A DNA stretch of 64,000 nt from Saccharicrinis sp963667815. Its GTDB lineage: Bacteria > Bacteroidota > Bacteroidia > Bacteroidales > Marinilabiliaceae. The DNA lies in NCBI GenBank assembly GCA_963667815.1, contig OY764021.1; one strand, written 5' to 3'. Of this stretch, positions 1 to 7,748 are shown piece by piece. Both the position numbers and the translations under genes were made by a program. The notes under the pieces were generated by a model that did no database searches, was not told the origin of the DNA, and was given only the letters and a program-made list of their open reading frames with translations. Numbering within the stretch: the first letter of the stretch is position 1; every line of letters starts with the position of its first letter.

Positions 1-1191
1 TTTAATGTTAGGAATTACGTGACGTCCTTCGTAATCATCACGGTGAGCAAATTCATAACCAGCAGAAAGAACTTTGATACCTAGCTCTTCGAAAAGATCT
101 TGATAGTGGTGTGCACGAGATCCACCAACGAACATCATAGCTGTTTTACCTTCAACTCTAGGTTTAACTGAAGCTTTTACAGCTTCAACTTTAGCTTCTT
201 CGCGAGCACAGATTTCATCAACTTTCTTAGTTAATTCTGCATCATCAAAGAATTCAGCAATTTTCTTAAGTGTTTTAGTTGTAGATCCTGCACCAATAAA
301 GTTTCCTTTGATCCAAGGAATACCATATTTTGTTTCCATCATCTCAGCAATGTAGTTGATAGAACGGTGACACATAACGATATTTAAATCTGCAGTGTGT
401 GCATATTCGAAACTATCGTAAGATGAGTTACCAGAGAAAGTTGATAATAAATCAATACCAGCTTCTTCAAATAATCTTTCTAATTCGAAAGCATCTCCAC
501 CAATGTTATACTCACCAAGTAAGTTAATTTGGAATTTACCAGTTCTTTCACGGTCAGTGTTTCCTAACACGTGCTTAAAGATTTGGTTGTTTGCAATGTG
601 GTGACCAGCTGACTGAGATACACCTCTATATCCTTCACAAGAGAAACCGAAAACGTTAATTCCTAGTTCTTCTTTCATCTCTCTAGATACAGCATGAACA
701 TCATCACCAATCAAACCTACAGGACAAGTAGAGAATACTGCGATAGCTTTTGGGCTAAATAATTCGAAAGCTTCTCTAATCGCTTGCTTTAATTTCTTTT
801 CTCCACCAAACACGATGTTTTCATCTTGCATATCAGTAGAGAATGCATAAGGGATAAAGTTTTCAGATGTTTCAGTTTCTGGTTTAGTTTGGTTACGACG
901 AGTTAACCAAGCATAAAATGAACATCCGATAGGTCCGTGAACAATTTGTAGGATATCACGGGTAGGTCCTAATACCACCCCTCTACATCCAGCGTATGTA
1001 CATCCTCGTTGAGTAATAATCCCAGGTACTGTTCTAACGTTAGCTTGAATCTCTTGATCTTCTTCAGGAACGTTAGAAACCATTGCCTTTTTACGTTTCT
1101 TAGCTACTTTTCCTGGATATTGTTTTGTGATTTCACTGATAAACTCTGATGGATCAGGTAATCCTGCTGTATAATCTTTCTTTTTAACCAT
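1..1191 (-). CDS. nifD: Nitrogenase molybdenum-iron protein alpha chain (partial, C-terminus outside window)
   Basis: This is the first 397 codons of the nitrogenase MoFe protein alpha subunit, which with NifK holds the P-cluster and FeMo-cofactor and reduces N2 to ammonia. The ATG is at 1191-1189 and the frame stays open to the window edge. The P-cluster cysteines are visible: RGCTYAGCRG near residues 62-71, HGPIGCSFYAW with Cys90, and STCPVGLIGDD near residue 156. The segment RHVIPNIK, expected in NifD, ends the visible part. It is the fourth gene of nifH-nifI1-nifI2-nifD, an order known from methanogens, clostridia, green sulfur bacteria and nitrogen-fixing Bacteroidota. The two NifI genes between nifH and nifD favour NifD, though an alternative nitrogenase cannot be fully excluded without nifK. 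Confidence 0.95.
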   Translation of the reverse strand, partial: MVKKKDYTAGLPDPSEFISEITKQYPGKVAKKRKKAMVSNVPEEDQEIQANVRTVPGIITQRGCTYAGCRGVVLGPTRDILQIVHGPIGCSFYAWLTRRNQTKPETETSENFIPYAFSTDMQDENIVFGGEKKLKQAIREAFELFSPKAIAVFSTCPVGLIGDDVHAVSREMKEELGINVFGFSCEGYRGVSQSAGHHIANNQIFKHVLGNTDRERTGKFQINLLGEYNIGGDAFELERLFEEAGIDLLSTFSGNSSYDSFEYAHTADLNIVMCHRSINYIAEMMETKYGIPWIKGNFIGAGSTTKTLKKIAEFFDDAELTKKVDEICAREEAKVEAVKASVKPRVEGKTAMMFVGGSRAHHYQDLFEELGIKVLSAGYEFAHRDDYEGRHVIPNIK

Positions 1192-1229
1192 TTGTCTTTG
1201 TTTTTTTAAATTAAACCAAGCCTTTAATC

Positions 1230-1607
1230 TTAATCCACTGCTTTGCTACCTGAATCACCAGTTCTTACCTGGATAACATCAGCTATCGGTAGTACAAAGA
1301 TTTTTCCACATCCGTGAGGTTCTCCTTGATTTGCATCAATGATTGCATCAACACAAGGTTGAACAAATGAATCATTTACAACAATTTCTAATACTCTTTG
1401 AGGACGTAAACGAGGTTCTTTTCCTAAAAGCTCAAGAGCTTCAGGAGAATTAGCTTTTACTCCCTCAAGAACTTTTGCTTCCCAAAGACCTTTTCCTCTA
1501 CCGAAAACTCTTCCTGACGCAGTCATTGAAGTAATTCCGGCATCTAATAAGGCCTTCTTAGTCTCATTCATCTTATCGATGTTTATTATTGCCAATACTG
1601 TTTTCAT
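1230..1607 (-). CDS. nifI2: Nitrogenase regulatory PII-like protein NifI2
   Basis: A 125-residue PII-family protein. NifI1 and NifI2 form a complex that binds nitrogenase and switches it off post-translationally when ammonium is present, with 2-oxoglutarate and adenine nucleotides as signals (family knowledge). The protein shows the PII fold start (MKTVLAIINIDKMNETKKAL), a long T-loop region around residues 35-70, and the C-terminal GCGKIFVLPIADVIQVRTG nucleotide-binding segment. Its length and its position directly before nifD (38-bp spacer) identify it as the NifI2 partner rather than GlnB. It is co-transcribed with nifI1 across a 104-bp spacer that contains a long hairpin. Confidence 0.93.
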   Translation of the reverse strand: MKTVLAIINIDKMNETKKALLDAGITSMTASGRVFGRGKGLWEAKVLEGVKANSPEALELLGKEPRLRPQRVLEIVVNDSFVQPCVDAIIDANQGEPHGCGKIFVLPIADVIQVRTGDSGSKAVD

Positions 1608-1629
1608 ATTCGTACAGATTTTAAGATTT

Positions 1630-1698
1630 AGATAAGAGAGTTTAGATAGAATCAGTTATTATGATATTATGCAAATTTGGTATCTAAGTCTCTTATCT
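1630..1698 (-). other. Long imperfect hairpin in the nifI1-nifI2 spacer
   Basis: The arm at 1630-1648 is complementary, apart from one extra or mismatched base, to the arm at 1681-1698, giving a stem of about 18 bp and a loop of 32 nt. No U-run follows on the minus strand, so this is more likely an mRNA processing or stability element than a terminator. Confidence 0.55.
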
Positions 1699-1711
1699 TA
1701 ATAATGTGTTA

Positions 1712-2035
1712 TTAAAGCTCTTTAACTCCTCTAGAGATTGTATAGGCCTCATCAACTGGTGTGATAAAGATTTTTCCATCACCAAAGTTTCCAGCTCCGG
1801 TTTTTGCTGCTTCCATTATTGTGTTTACAGCGAAATCTTTGTCTTCGGCTTTTATAACCATCATTAACATTTCTTTTGGCAACTCATCATAGGTAATATC
1901 TCCAATTTTAATACCTCTTTGCTTACCTCTACCAACAACTGGAGTTTTAGTTACTGCTACATATCCTGCTTCGAATAATGCTTTAAGAACTTCATTTGAT
2001 TTTTCTGGACGAACGATTGCTTTTATCATTAACAT
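1712..2035 (-). CDS. nifI1: Nitrogenase regulatory PII-like protein NifI1
   Basis: A 107-residue PII-family protein, the usual length of NifI1. It begins MLMIKAIVRPEKSNEVLKAL, has a T-loop near residues 36-55 (GRGKQRGIKIGDITYDEL), and ends in the nucleotide-binding segment GDGKIFITPVDEAYTISRG. With NifI2 it is expected to form the hetero-oligomer that inhibits nitrogenase under ammonium sufficiency. An AGGAGA lies about ten bases before the ATG; such a Shine-Dalgarno match is uncommon in Bacteroidota and may boost translation of this internal cistron. It follows nifH after a spacer carrying a perfect 9-bp hairpin. Confidence 0.93.
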   Translation of the reverse strand: MLMIKAIVRPEKSNEVLKALFEAGYVAVTKTPVVGRGKQRGIKIGDITYDELPKEMLMMVIKAEDKDFAVNTIMEAAKTGAGNFGDGKIFITPVDEAYTISRGVKEL

Positions 2036-2074
2036 TTTTTGGGTCTCCTATTATTTAAGATTTAATTAGCAAGG

Positions 2075-2096
2075 ATGATAGCCTTTCGGCTATCAT
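2075..2096 (-). other. Stable hairpin between nifH and nifI1
   Basis: ATGATAGCC at 2075-2083 pairs perfectly with GGCTATCAT at 2088-2096 around a 4-base loop. No U-tract follows on the minus strand, so it is not a classical terminator. A 3' stem directly after nifH would suit stabilisation of a short nifH message or partial attenuation, giving more NifH than NifD; this role is inferred. Confidence 0.6.
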
Positions 2097-2140
2097 GTCT
2101 TTTGAATTCTAATTTGATTTTTTTAAAGAGTGACTCTCTC

Positions 2141-2965
2141 TTAGTTTGCGATACCGAAATCAATTAATAGTTTCTCTAACTCTTCAATTTCAAGTGGGTT
2201 AGGAATAATTTTCATTTCGTTTCCGTCGATAGCTTTTGCTAATGCTCTATATTCGTCAGCTTGAGGATGCTCAGGAGCAAATTCGATAACAGTTTTTCTG
2301 TTAATCTCAGCTTGTTGAACCATGTTGTCACGAGGTACAAAGTGGATCATTTGAGTTCCTAATCTTGCAGCTAATTGCTCGATCATTTCTTGCTCGTTTT
2401 CTACTTTACGAGAGTTACAAATTAAACCTCCTAAACGAACTGTACCTGATTGAGCATATTTTTGGATACCTTTACAGATGTTGTTAGCAGCATACATTGC
2501 CATCATCTCTCCTGATACTACAATGTAAATTTCTTCAGCTTTACCATCACGAATAGGCATTGCGAAACCACCACATACAACGTCACCTAATACATCATAG
2601 AAAGTATAATCAGTTTCGAATTTTTCATCCCAAGCACCTAATTGTTCTAATAAGTTAATAGAAGTAATGATACCACGACCAGCACATCCAACACCTGGCT
2701 CTGGACCACCTGACTCAACACAACGAACTTCTCCGTATCCTCTTTTTACTACATCATCTAATTCAACTTCTTCACCTTCTTCACGAAGTGTATCAAGAAC
2801 TGTTTTTTGAGCTAATCCACCTAATAATAGACGAGTTGAATCCGCTTTAGGGTCACATCCTACTACCATTACGTTTTTACCCATTTCTACTAAACCTGCT
2901 ACAGTGTTTTGTGTAGTTGTACTTTTACCAATACCACCTTTTCCGTAAATTGCTACTTTTCTCAT
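2141..2965 (-). CDS. nifH: Nitrogenase iron protein (dinitrogenase reductase)
   Basis: A 274-residue nitrogenase Fe protein. The homodimer carries a 4Fe-4S cluster and passes electrons to the MoFe protein with ATP hydrolysis. The P-loop GKGGIGKST is at residues 8-16, the cluster ligands are Cys94 (in GVGCAGRG) and Cys131 (in VVCGGFAMP), and Arg97 is the position ADP-ribosylated by DraT in organisms that have it. The length is normal. It is the first gene of the nif operon, and the only plausible ATG (2965-2963) leaves a leader of roughly 44 nt after the putative -24/-12 element at 3020-3034. Regulation by NifI1/NifI2, encoded immediately downstream, is likely. Confidence 0.98.
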   Translation of the reverse strand: MRKVAIYGKGGIGKSTTTQNTVAGLVEMGKNVMVVGCDPKADSTRLLLGGLAQKTVLDTLREEGEEVELDDVVKRGYGEVRCVESGGPEPGVGCAGRGIITSINLLEQLGAWDEKFETDYTFYDVLGDVVCGGFAMPIRDGKAEEIYIVVSGEMMAMYAANNICKGIQKYAQSGTVRLGGLICNSRKVENEQEMIEQLAARLGTQMIHFVPRDNMVQQAEINRKTVIEFAPEHPQADEYRALAKAIDGNEMKIIPNPLEIEELEKLLIDFGIAN

Positions 2966-3019
2966 CTCAATAAAATTTTTAATAGGTTATACTAATTGTC
3001 TTTGTTGTTTTCCTATAAT

Positions 3020-3034
3020 TCACACGATGTGCCA
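3020..3034 (-). promoter_or_regulatory. Sigma-54-like -24/-12 element before nifH
   Basis: On the minus strand this reads TGGCAC-N5-GTGA. The TGGCAC matches the sigma-54 -24 box and the distance from GG to the downstream GA equals the canonical GG-to-GC distance, but the -12 box has GA instead of GC. The predicted start site lies about 44 nt before nifH. No Bacteroidota sigma-A type TAnnTTTG box was found upstream of nifH. The same layout occurs before dnaK and before the thioredoxin gene at 8111. Confidence 0.45.
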
Positions 3035-3144
3035 AAAATTATATGTGGCATAAAAAATAGAAGGTTGATGTGTGTGTAATGTACAGATAAACAGCGGTAT
3101 AAAATTATGTATTTTTTAGTGTTGGGTTTTGGCACACTAATTTT

Positions 3145-3195
3145 GTGCTACATAAATGTAGGATATAGGCATTGTGCTACATTTGATGTAGGAAA
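3145..3195. promoter_or_regulatory. Tandem palindrome, candidate enhancer/operator of nif
   Basis: Two copies of TTGTGCTACAT-N2/3-ATGTAGGA start at 3145 and 3174, 29 bp apart. Each contains a perfect inverted repeat, CTACAT/ATGTAG, with a 2- or 3-base centre. They lie about 110-175 bp upstream of the -24/-12-like element of nifH, where sigma-54 activators usually bind, and about 185 bp before the divergent sensor-kinase gene. They do not fit the NifA site TGT-N10-ACA. Confidence 0.5.
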
Positions 3196-3379
3196 TTATG
3201 TAAGTTGTTGATATTTAGATGTGTAAATAAAGGTATGTAAATACCTGATTACAAAAGGGTAGGAAAATGAGGTTTATCAAAGGATTTTGTTGTTTACTCA
3301 AATCATACTATAGTATTGAATTTTCTATATCTATTCTTTTTTTATCTTTAAACGCAGCTTAGATTAAATAAAAACTATA

Positions 3380-5614
3380 ATGACTAGAGATAAATTTACT
3401 CTGATTTGTTTATTCGTATTTATTATTTGTTTACCACATACACTTTCTGCTAAAAGAGTCTCATTAAGTAATCCTTTTTCGTTTGCAGAAGTAAATACAA
3501 TAACAAGCAGAGTTCAACAATTAGCACATGATATAAACTTTCAGCAATCTTTATTTTCTTTAATTAAAGAAGTAGAGATAAAAGGAAGTAAAATGGAAAT
3601 GTTTTCGGTTTACATTCAGGGAGGAATATTATTAGTTCAAACCGGAAACTTTAATATGGCTTCAGATATTATTAACAAGGCTATTCTGGTTTCTGATCAG
3701 ATAAAGGCTTCTGACGAACAAAAAGGGCAATTGTATTACACCTTAGCCAAGATTCAGATTAAAAATAGAGAGTTTAAGGATGCACAAGCATCATTGAGTA
3801 GAAGTGTAGATTATATTAATAATATAAAGGGTAAAGATTATTTATCTAATGTTATTATTGAGCAGGGGTTATTAAGTGTTGACATTAAAAATTATTTAGG
3901 TGCAATCAACTTGTTTTCGCAGGCAAAGGAAATTGCAAAAATAAATAAGGATACAATAAACATAGCTGAGGCTTATTATTATTGTGGAACAACTCTTAAA
4001 AAAAGAGGAGATTTTGACCAAGCCTTAGAGTCATTAATATTAGCCCAAAAAGAATATGCATTGGCTGGTGATCAAAAAGGTATTTGTGCTTCAATTGTAA
4101 ATACAGCTGATATTTTTTATCATTTAAACGATATTAATCAGGCATTAACATTATATTTTAAGGCTTTAGATAATTGCCATTACTCAGATTCGTGTGTTTA
4201 TTTGGATAATTGTTATTTAAAAATAGGTGAAATTTATATGAAAAAGCTCCAGATGGAGGAAGCTTTAAACTATTTAAATAAATACAAATCTCTTACTGAG
4301 AATAAAAAAGATACTTTAGGAATAGCTGTAGCAAAAGGAGCTTTGGGTAAATTTTATGGACAGCAAAAAAACTTTTCAAAATCTATTATTATTCTACATG
4401 AAGCTATCGATTTAATAAAAAAATATCCGGATGTATCAGTTGAAGGTAATTTATTGTTAACCTTATCGCAAGTGTATATTCAAACCAGAGATTTATTTCA
4501 GGCCAAATCTTATGCGCAAAAGGCATTAATAATTGCGTCAACATTAGATGAGAAGACTTTGAAAGCAGATTGTTATCGTGTTTTTTCTAATTTGTATGAA
4601 TTGCAAGGAGATTACCGTTCGGCTTTTTATTATAAAAATAAAAGTGAGGATATTAAAGATTCTATCTTGAATGAAGATACACTTCTGGCTCTTAGAAAGC
4701 TATCTGGATTAAAAGAAAACGATAAAGATAAGCGGGTTATAAAAGAACTGGAAGAAGAGAATATATCTTTAAATAATTATTGGTTAAAGGAGAAGAATAA
4801 AAGGTATTTATTATTAATATCAACAGTATTATTGCTTGCATTTACAATTGTTTTATTTGCCTTATTTAGAGCTAAGGCAAAAGTTGAAAAGACGCTAAAA
4901 GTTAAAAATGGAGAACTTGAAAAACTGAATGCCACAAAAGATAAGTTCTTTTCAATTATAGCACACGATTTAAAAAGTCCTTTTAATTCATTAATGGGTT
5001 TTTCAGAAATGTTATCGTTGCATGCAGAATCTAAGAGTTATAAAGATATAATGGAGTACAGTGGTATTATTCATAACTCTACACGTAAATTGTATTCTTT
5101 AGTTGATACATTACTTCAATGGTCAAGAACCCAGTTAGGAACAACGGAATATAAACCAGAGCGTTTAGAAATTGGCATAGTGTCAAGTAATATCGTATCT
5201 ATTTTAAAAATTAATGCTGAAGAAAAAGATATTGTTATTTCAGTGGATATGGATAGTAGTCTTATTGGATGGGCCGATAAGGATTTATACAGCGCAGTAC
5301 TCCGTAATTTAATAAGTAATGCAATTAAATTTTCGAGAGTAGGGAGCGTAATAACAGTTACGGCTAAAACAAAAAAACAATTTATAGAAGTAGCTGTTTC
5401 TGATACAGGAGTTGGCATAACAAAAGAAAATTTAGCCAAGATTTTTAATGTTGATAAAAATGTTTCAACAAAAGGCACTTTTAATGAAAAAGGAACTGGT
5501 TTAGGTTTAGTGCTTTGCAAAGAGTTTGTGGAGATTAACCGGGGGACAATATGGGCAGAAAGTAGGTTGGAGAAAGGAAGTACATTTAAATTTACTGTAC
5601 CTTTGGTGAAATAA
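3380..5614 (+). CDS. TPR-domain sensor histidine kinase
   Basis: A 744-residue membrane sensor kinase. An N-terminal signal sequence (about 1-24) is followed by a periplasmic array of TPR repeats to about residue 430, a coiled-coil, one membrane helix near 475-497, a second short coiled-coil, HisKA with phospho-acceptor His529 in FFSIIAHDLKSPF, and HATPase_c with the N box (LRNLISNAIKFS) and G boxes (DTGVGI, GTGLGL). No receiver or DNA-binding domain is fused, so its partner regulator lies elsewhere. It is divergent from nifH and shares the 414-bp control region. A role in nif control is possible but unsupported by anything except position; this TPR-kinase layout is common in Bacteroidota. 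The signal sensed is unknown. Confidence 0.9.
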   Translation: MTRDKFTLICLFVFIICLPHTLSAKRVSLSNPFSFAEVNTITSRVQQLAHDINFQQSLFSLIKEVEIKGSKMEMFSVYIQGGILLVQTGNFNMASDIINKAILVSDQIKASDEQKGQLYYTLAKIQIKNREFKDAQASLSRSVDYINNIKGKDYLSNVIIEQGLLSVDIKNYLGAINLFSQAKEIAKINKDTINIAEAYYYCGTTLKKRGDFDQALESLILAQKEYALAGDQKGICASIVNTADIFYHLNDINQALTLYFKALDNCHYSDSCVYLDNCYLKIGEIYMKKLQMEEALNYLNKYKSLTENKKDTLGIAVAKGALGKFYGQQKNFSKSIIILHEAIDLIKKYPDVSVEGNLLLTLSQVYIQTRDLFQAKSYAQKALIIASTLDEKTLKADCYRVFSNLYELQGDYRSAFYYKNKSEDIKDSILNEDTLLALRKLSGLKENDKDKRVIKELEEENISLNNYWLKEKNKRYLLLISTVLLLAFTIVLFALFRAKAKVEKTLKVKNGELEKLNATKDKFFSIIAHDLKSPFNSLMGFSEMLSLHAESKSYKDIMEYSGIIHNSTRKLYSLVDTLLQWSRTQLGTTEYKPERLEIGIVSSNIVSILKINAEEKDIVISVDMDSSLIGWADKDLYSAVLRNLISNAIKFSRVGSVITVTAKTKKQFIEVAVSDTGVGITKENLAKIFNVDKNVSTKGTFNEKGTGLGLVLCKEFVEINRGTIWAESRLEKGSTFKFTVPLVK

Positions 5615-5656
5615 TTTATCAATATAGTTTATTACTATTAAAAATTTAAGCGTTAC

Positions 5657-5857
5657 ATGACCAAAAAGAAGATAGGATACGTTGAAGCAATAGAGGAGAT
5701 AGAAGAGATACTATCAAAGATTGAAGGAGATGAACTTGATGTTGATGAGCTTTCTGAAAAAGTAAAAAGAGTTTCTGTTTTATTAAAACTGTGTAAGGAA
5801 AAATTACATAAAACAGAAACAGAAGTTGAAAATATATTAAAAGAAATTGAGGACTAG
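5657..5857 (+). CDS. xseB: Exodeoxyribonuclease VII small subunit
   Basis: A 66-residue protein with the XseB signature: a short helical hairpin containing YVEAIEEIEEILSKIEGDELDVDELSEKV and a charged C-terminal helix. Several XseB copies bind one XseA to form exonuclease VII, which degrades single-stranded DNA from both ends. The length is typical. It lies 42 bp after the sensor kinase on the same strand and its stop is 2 bp from the convergent thiE stop. The large-subunit gene xseA is in the same window at 25111-26478, about 19 kb away, although the two are usually adjacent. Confidence 0.85.
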   Translation: MTKKKIGYVEAIEEIEEILSKIEGDELDVDELSEKVKRVSVLLKLCKEKLHKTETEVENILKEIED

Positions 5858-5859
5858 AA

Positions 5860-6522
5860 TTATTTTTTACTAAATAATTTTGATTGATTCATTCCTATTT
5901 TAGTCAATAATTCAATTGTGGCCAGTCCTGTATTTTCATGTTTAGCTAAATATGATGACAGCGCAATGCCATAAATGCCTGCACTAAATAACGGAGTTAT
6001 ATCTTCGGGTGTTATTCCTCCAATTGCAATTACAGGAATATTAATGTTGTTGAGTTTACATTTTTCACTCAGATTAGTATAGCCTTCAAAGCCTAAAACA
6101 GGACTTAAATTTTCTTTAGTCTGAGTAAATCTTAAAGGTCCTAATCCGATATAGTCAGCTCCTTCAGCAACGTGATTTTGTATGTGTTCAAAAGTATTGG
6201 CTGTACATCCAATTATTTTTTCAGGACCTAGAATATTTCTGGCTTCAGTAATGGATTGGTCATTTAAACCTAGATGGACACCATCAGCTCCAATTTCATA
6301 GGCGATATCCACATAATCATTGATAATAAATGAAGCATTGTATTGCATGCAAATAGATTGACAGGTTCGTGCAATAGACCTTATTTTATTTTTATCCATG
6401 TTCTTTAAACGTAGCTGAACCCAATCACCACCTCCGGCACAATATTCCATTACTTGATTTTCAATACTAATGGTTTCGCTTTGGTAGGTAACAAAATGTA
6501 AACGGCTTATATGTTTTTCCAT
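5860..6522 (-). CDS. thiE: Thiamine-phosphate synthase
   Basis: A 220-residue TIM-barrel enzyme expected to couple the pyrimidine (HMP-PP) and thiazole (THZ-P) moieties into thiamine phosphate in the cytosol. Visible ThiE motifs are GGGDWVQLRLKN near residue 30, FIINDYVDIAYEIGADGVHLGLND, IIGCTANTFEH, DYIGLGPLRFTQTK and IPVIAIGGITPEDI, covering both the pyrimidine and diphosphate sites. The upstream gene at 7198-6587 is a second, more diverged member of the family 64 bp away on the same strand. No TPP riboswitch was recognised before either gene. The stop is 2 bp from that of xseB. Confidence 0.88.
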   Translation of the reverse strand: MEKHISRLHFVTYQSETISIENQVMEYCAGGGDWVQLRLKNMDKNKIRSIARTCQSICMQYNASFIINDYVDIAYEIGADGVHLGLNDQSITEARNILGPEKIIGCTANTFEHIQNHVAEGADYIGLGPLRFTQTKENLSPVLGFEGYTNLSEKCKLNNINIPVIAIGGITPEDITPLFSAGIYGIALSSYLAKHENTGLATIELLTKIGMNQSKLFSKK

Positions 6523-6586
6523 GTATTATATCTTTTCTGTTGTCAATAATTGCGTTGGTTCTGATTTTGTGCAAGTTTATTAAATA

Positions 6587-7198
6587 TCACTGAATAGCAT
6601 GATTTAATTGCTGAAAAAATGAAGGTAATTTCTCTAAATTCTTATCATTGGCACAAAAATTCCAAAAATCACCTAAAATAGCTGCACCATAAAATCCTAA
6701 GTTTTCTACATCTTTAATAGTATTATGGTTTACTCCACTTAAGGCAATTAGCTTTTTTGTAGGATGTTTTTCAATGTAGGATTTAATATCTTTTAAATGA
6801 AAAGAATTTCCACCATAGCCAGGTTTTGATGTACTCTTAAAAATAGGACTCAAGAAATAATAATCAAAAAGGTTAGGTAAGTCGTTAATTTCATCTAAAC
6901 TATGAGTTGATATGCTTTTAGAAATATGATTTGGGTATGAATTTGTAATGAGGTGTTTTTTATGTTTGGTAAAATGAATTCCTTTAAGAGGGAACTCATG
7001 AATAAGTTCAAAATGGTTGTGAATAACAATTTTGTTGTGATTGTCAACACCAATAGTTTTTAATAAATTACTTAACTCATTAAAGGTGTAATCAGGTTTC
7101 CTTATATGAACAGTTGCATAATTATGGTCTAAAATATGGTTGATAATTTCAGATTCATTAATAACAGGAGTGGGTTGTGTAATTATTATATATTGCAT
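6587..7198 (-). CDS. ThiE/TenI-like thiamine-phosphate-synthase family protein
   Basis: A 203-residue protein of the ThiE/TenI superfamily, diverged from the ThiE encoded next to it. The YIIITQ start, VHIRKPDY, GIHFTKHKK, YYFLSPIFKSTSKPGYGG and KLIALSGVNHNTI segments follow the fold, but the HLGQxD-like and GxTxxT motifs of a full ThiE are degraded. It may be a TenI-type thiazole tautomerase or an accessory thiamine protein. I place the start at ATG 7198, not seven codons upstream, because a strong intrinsic terminator occupies 7204-7243 and would overlap the longer start. With no space for its own promoter, its expression probably depends on readthrough or a promoter inside the gene before it. 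Confidence 0.7.
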   Translation of the reverse strand: MQYIIITQPTPVINESEIINHILDHNYATVHIRKPDYTFNELSNLLKTIGVDNHNKIVIHNHFELIHEFPLKGIHFTKHKKHLITNSYPNHISKSISTHSLDEINDLPNLFDYYFLSPIFKSTSKPGYGGNSFHLKDIKSYIEKHPTKKLIALSGVNHNTIKDVENLGFYGAAILGDFWNFCANDKNLEKLPSFFQQLNHAIQ

Positions 7199-7203
7199 TA
7201 TTA

Positions 7204-7243
7204 TAAAAAAAAGCTGCATAAAGATATACTTTTTATGCAGCTT
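7204..7243 (-). terminator. Intrinsic terminator after the exported thioredoxin gene
   Basis: AAGCTGCATAAA at 7211-7222 pairs perfectly with TTTATGCAGCTT at 7232-7243 around a 9-base loop, and a run of T follows on the minus strand. It ends the thioredoxin unit only 6 bases before the start codon of the next gene, so it could act as an attenuator for the thiamine genes. Confidence 0.8.
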
Positions 7244-7268
7244 AATAAATATTGTAAGTTTGGGATTT

Positions 7269-7736
7269 TTACTTTGATACCTTAAGTACTTCCAGAATTA
7301 TTTTTTCCATATCTTCTTTAGGTCTGAATCCCATCACAGCCTGAGGTTGTCCATCAACAGGTATAAAAACAATGGTAGGCAAACTTCTGATTCCAAAAAT
7401 TCCTGCTAATTCTTTTTCCTTTTCAGTATCTACTTTAAAAATCTGTACTTTGCCATTATACTCTTTTTGTATATCGTTTAATACAGGAGCAAGCATTCTA
7501 CAAGGTCCACACCAATCTGCATAAAAATCCAATATAGCAGGGGTGTTGCCTTCATAGTTCCATTCCTTATTCGTTTCGTAATTAAATACCTTTTCTTTAA
7601 AAGTATCTTTATTTAAATAAATTACTCCACTATCGCTCTTCTCGTTATCATTGCCTTTTGCTTTGGCTTCACTGGTACAGGAAATCCCGGCTAGAAAAAA
7701 TAATGATATTACAGTTGAAATCAGAAAATTCTTCAT
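7269..7736 (-). CDS. Exported thioredoxin-like lipoprotein
   Basis: A 155-residue protein with an N-terminal signal sequence ending in a cysteine (Cys20, AGISC), suggesting a lipoprotein in the periplasm, followed by a thioredoxin domain with the active site WCGPC (Cys76 and Cys79). Other fold markers are ILDFYADWC, KVDTEKEKELAGIFGIRSLPTIVF with the cis-proline, and a C-terminal helix. It probably reduces or exchanges disulfides outside the cytoplasm. It is a close paralogue of the cytosolic thioredoxin encoded 12 bp upstream; both share the F-N/D-Y/F-E-x-N-KEWN segment before the domain. Substrates are unknown. Confidence 0.88.
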   Translation of the reverse strand: MKNFLISTVISLFFLAGISCTSEAKAKGNDNEKSDSGVIYLNKDTFKEKVFNYETNKEWNYEGNTPAILDFYADWCGPCRMLAPVLNDIQKEYNGKVQIFKVDTEKEKELAGIFGIRSLPTIVFIPVDGQPQAVMGFRPKEDMEKIILEVLKVSK

Positions 7737-7748
7737 ACCAAATTTATT

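Noticed and set aside
3145..3195. NifA-type upstream activator site
   Set aside because: TGT-N10-ACA spacing does not fit; the palindrome is CTACAT-N2/3-ATGTAG.
5116..5622. Open frame antisense to the sensor kinase gene
   Set aside because: It lies wholly opposite the conserved HisKA/HATPase region, has no start context and no resemblance to a known family.
5860..7260. TPP riboswitch for the thiamine genes
   Set aside because: No CTGAGA and ACCTGA pair or matching stems were found upstream of either gene; the only structure is the terminator hairpin.
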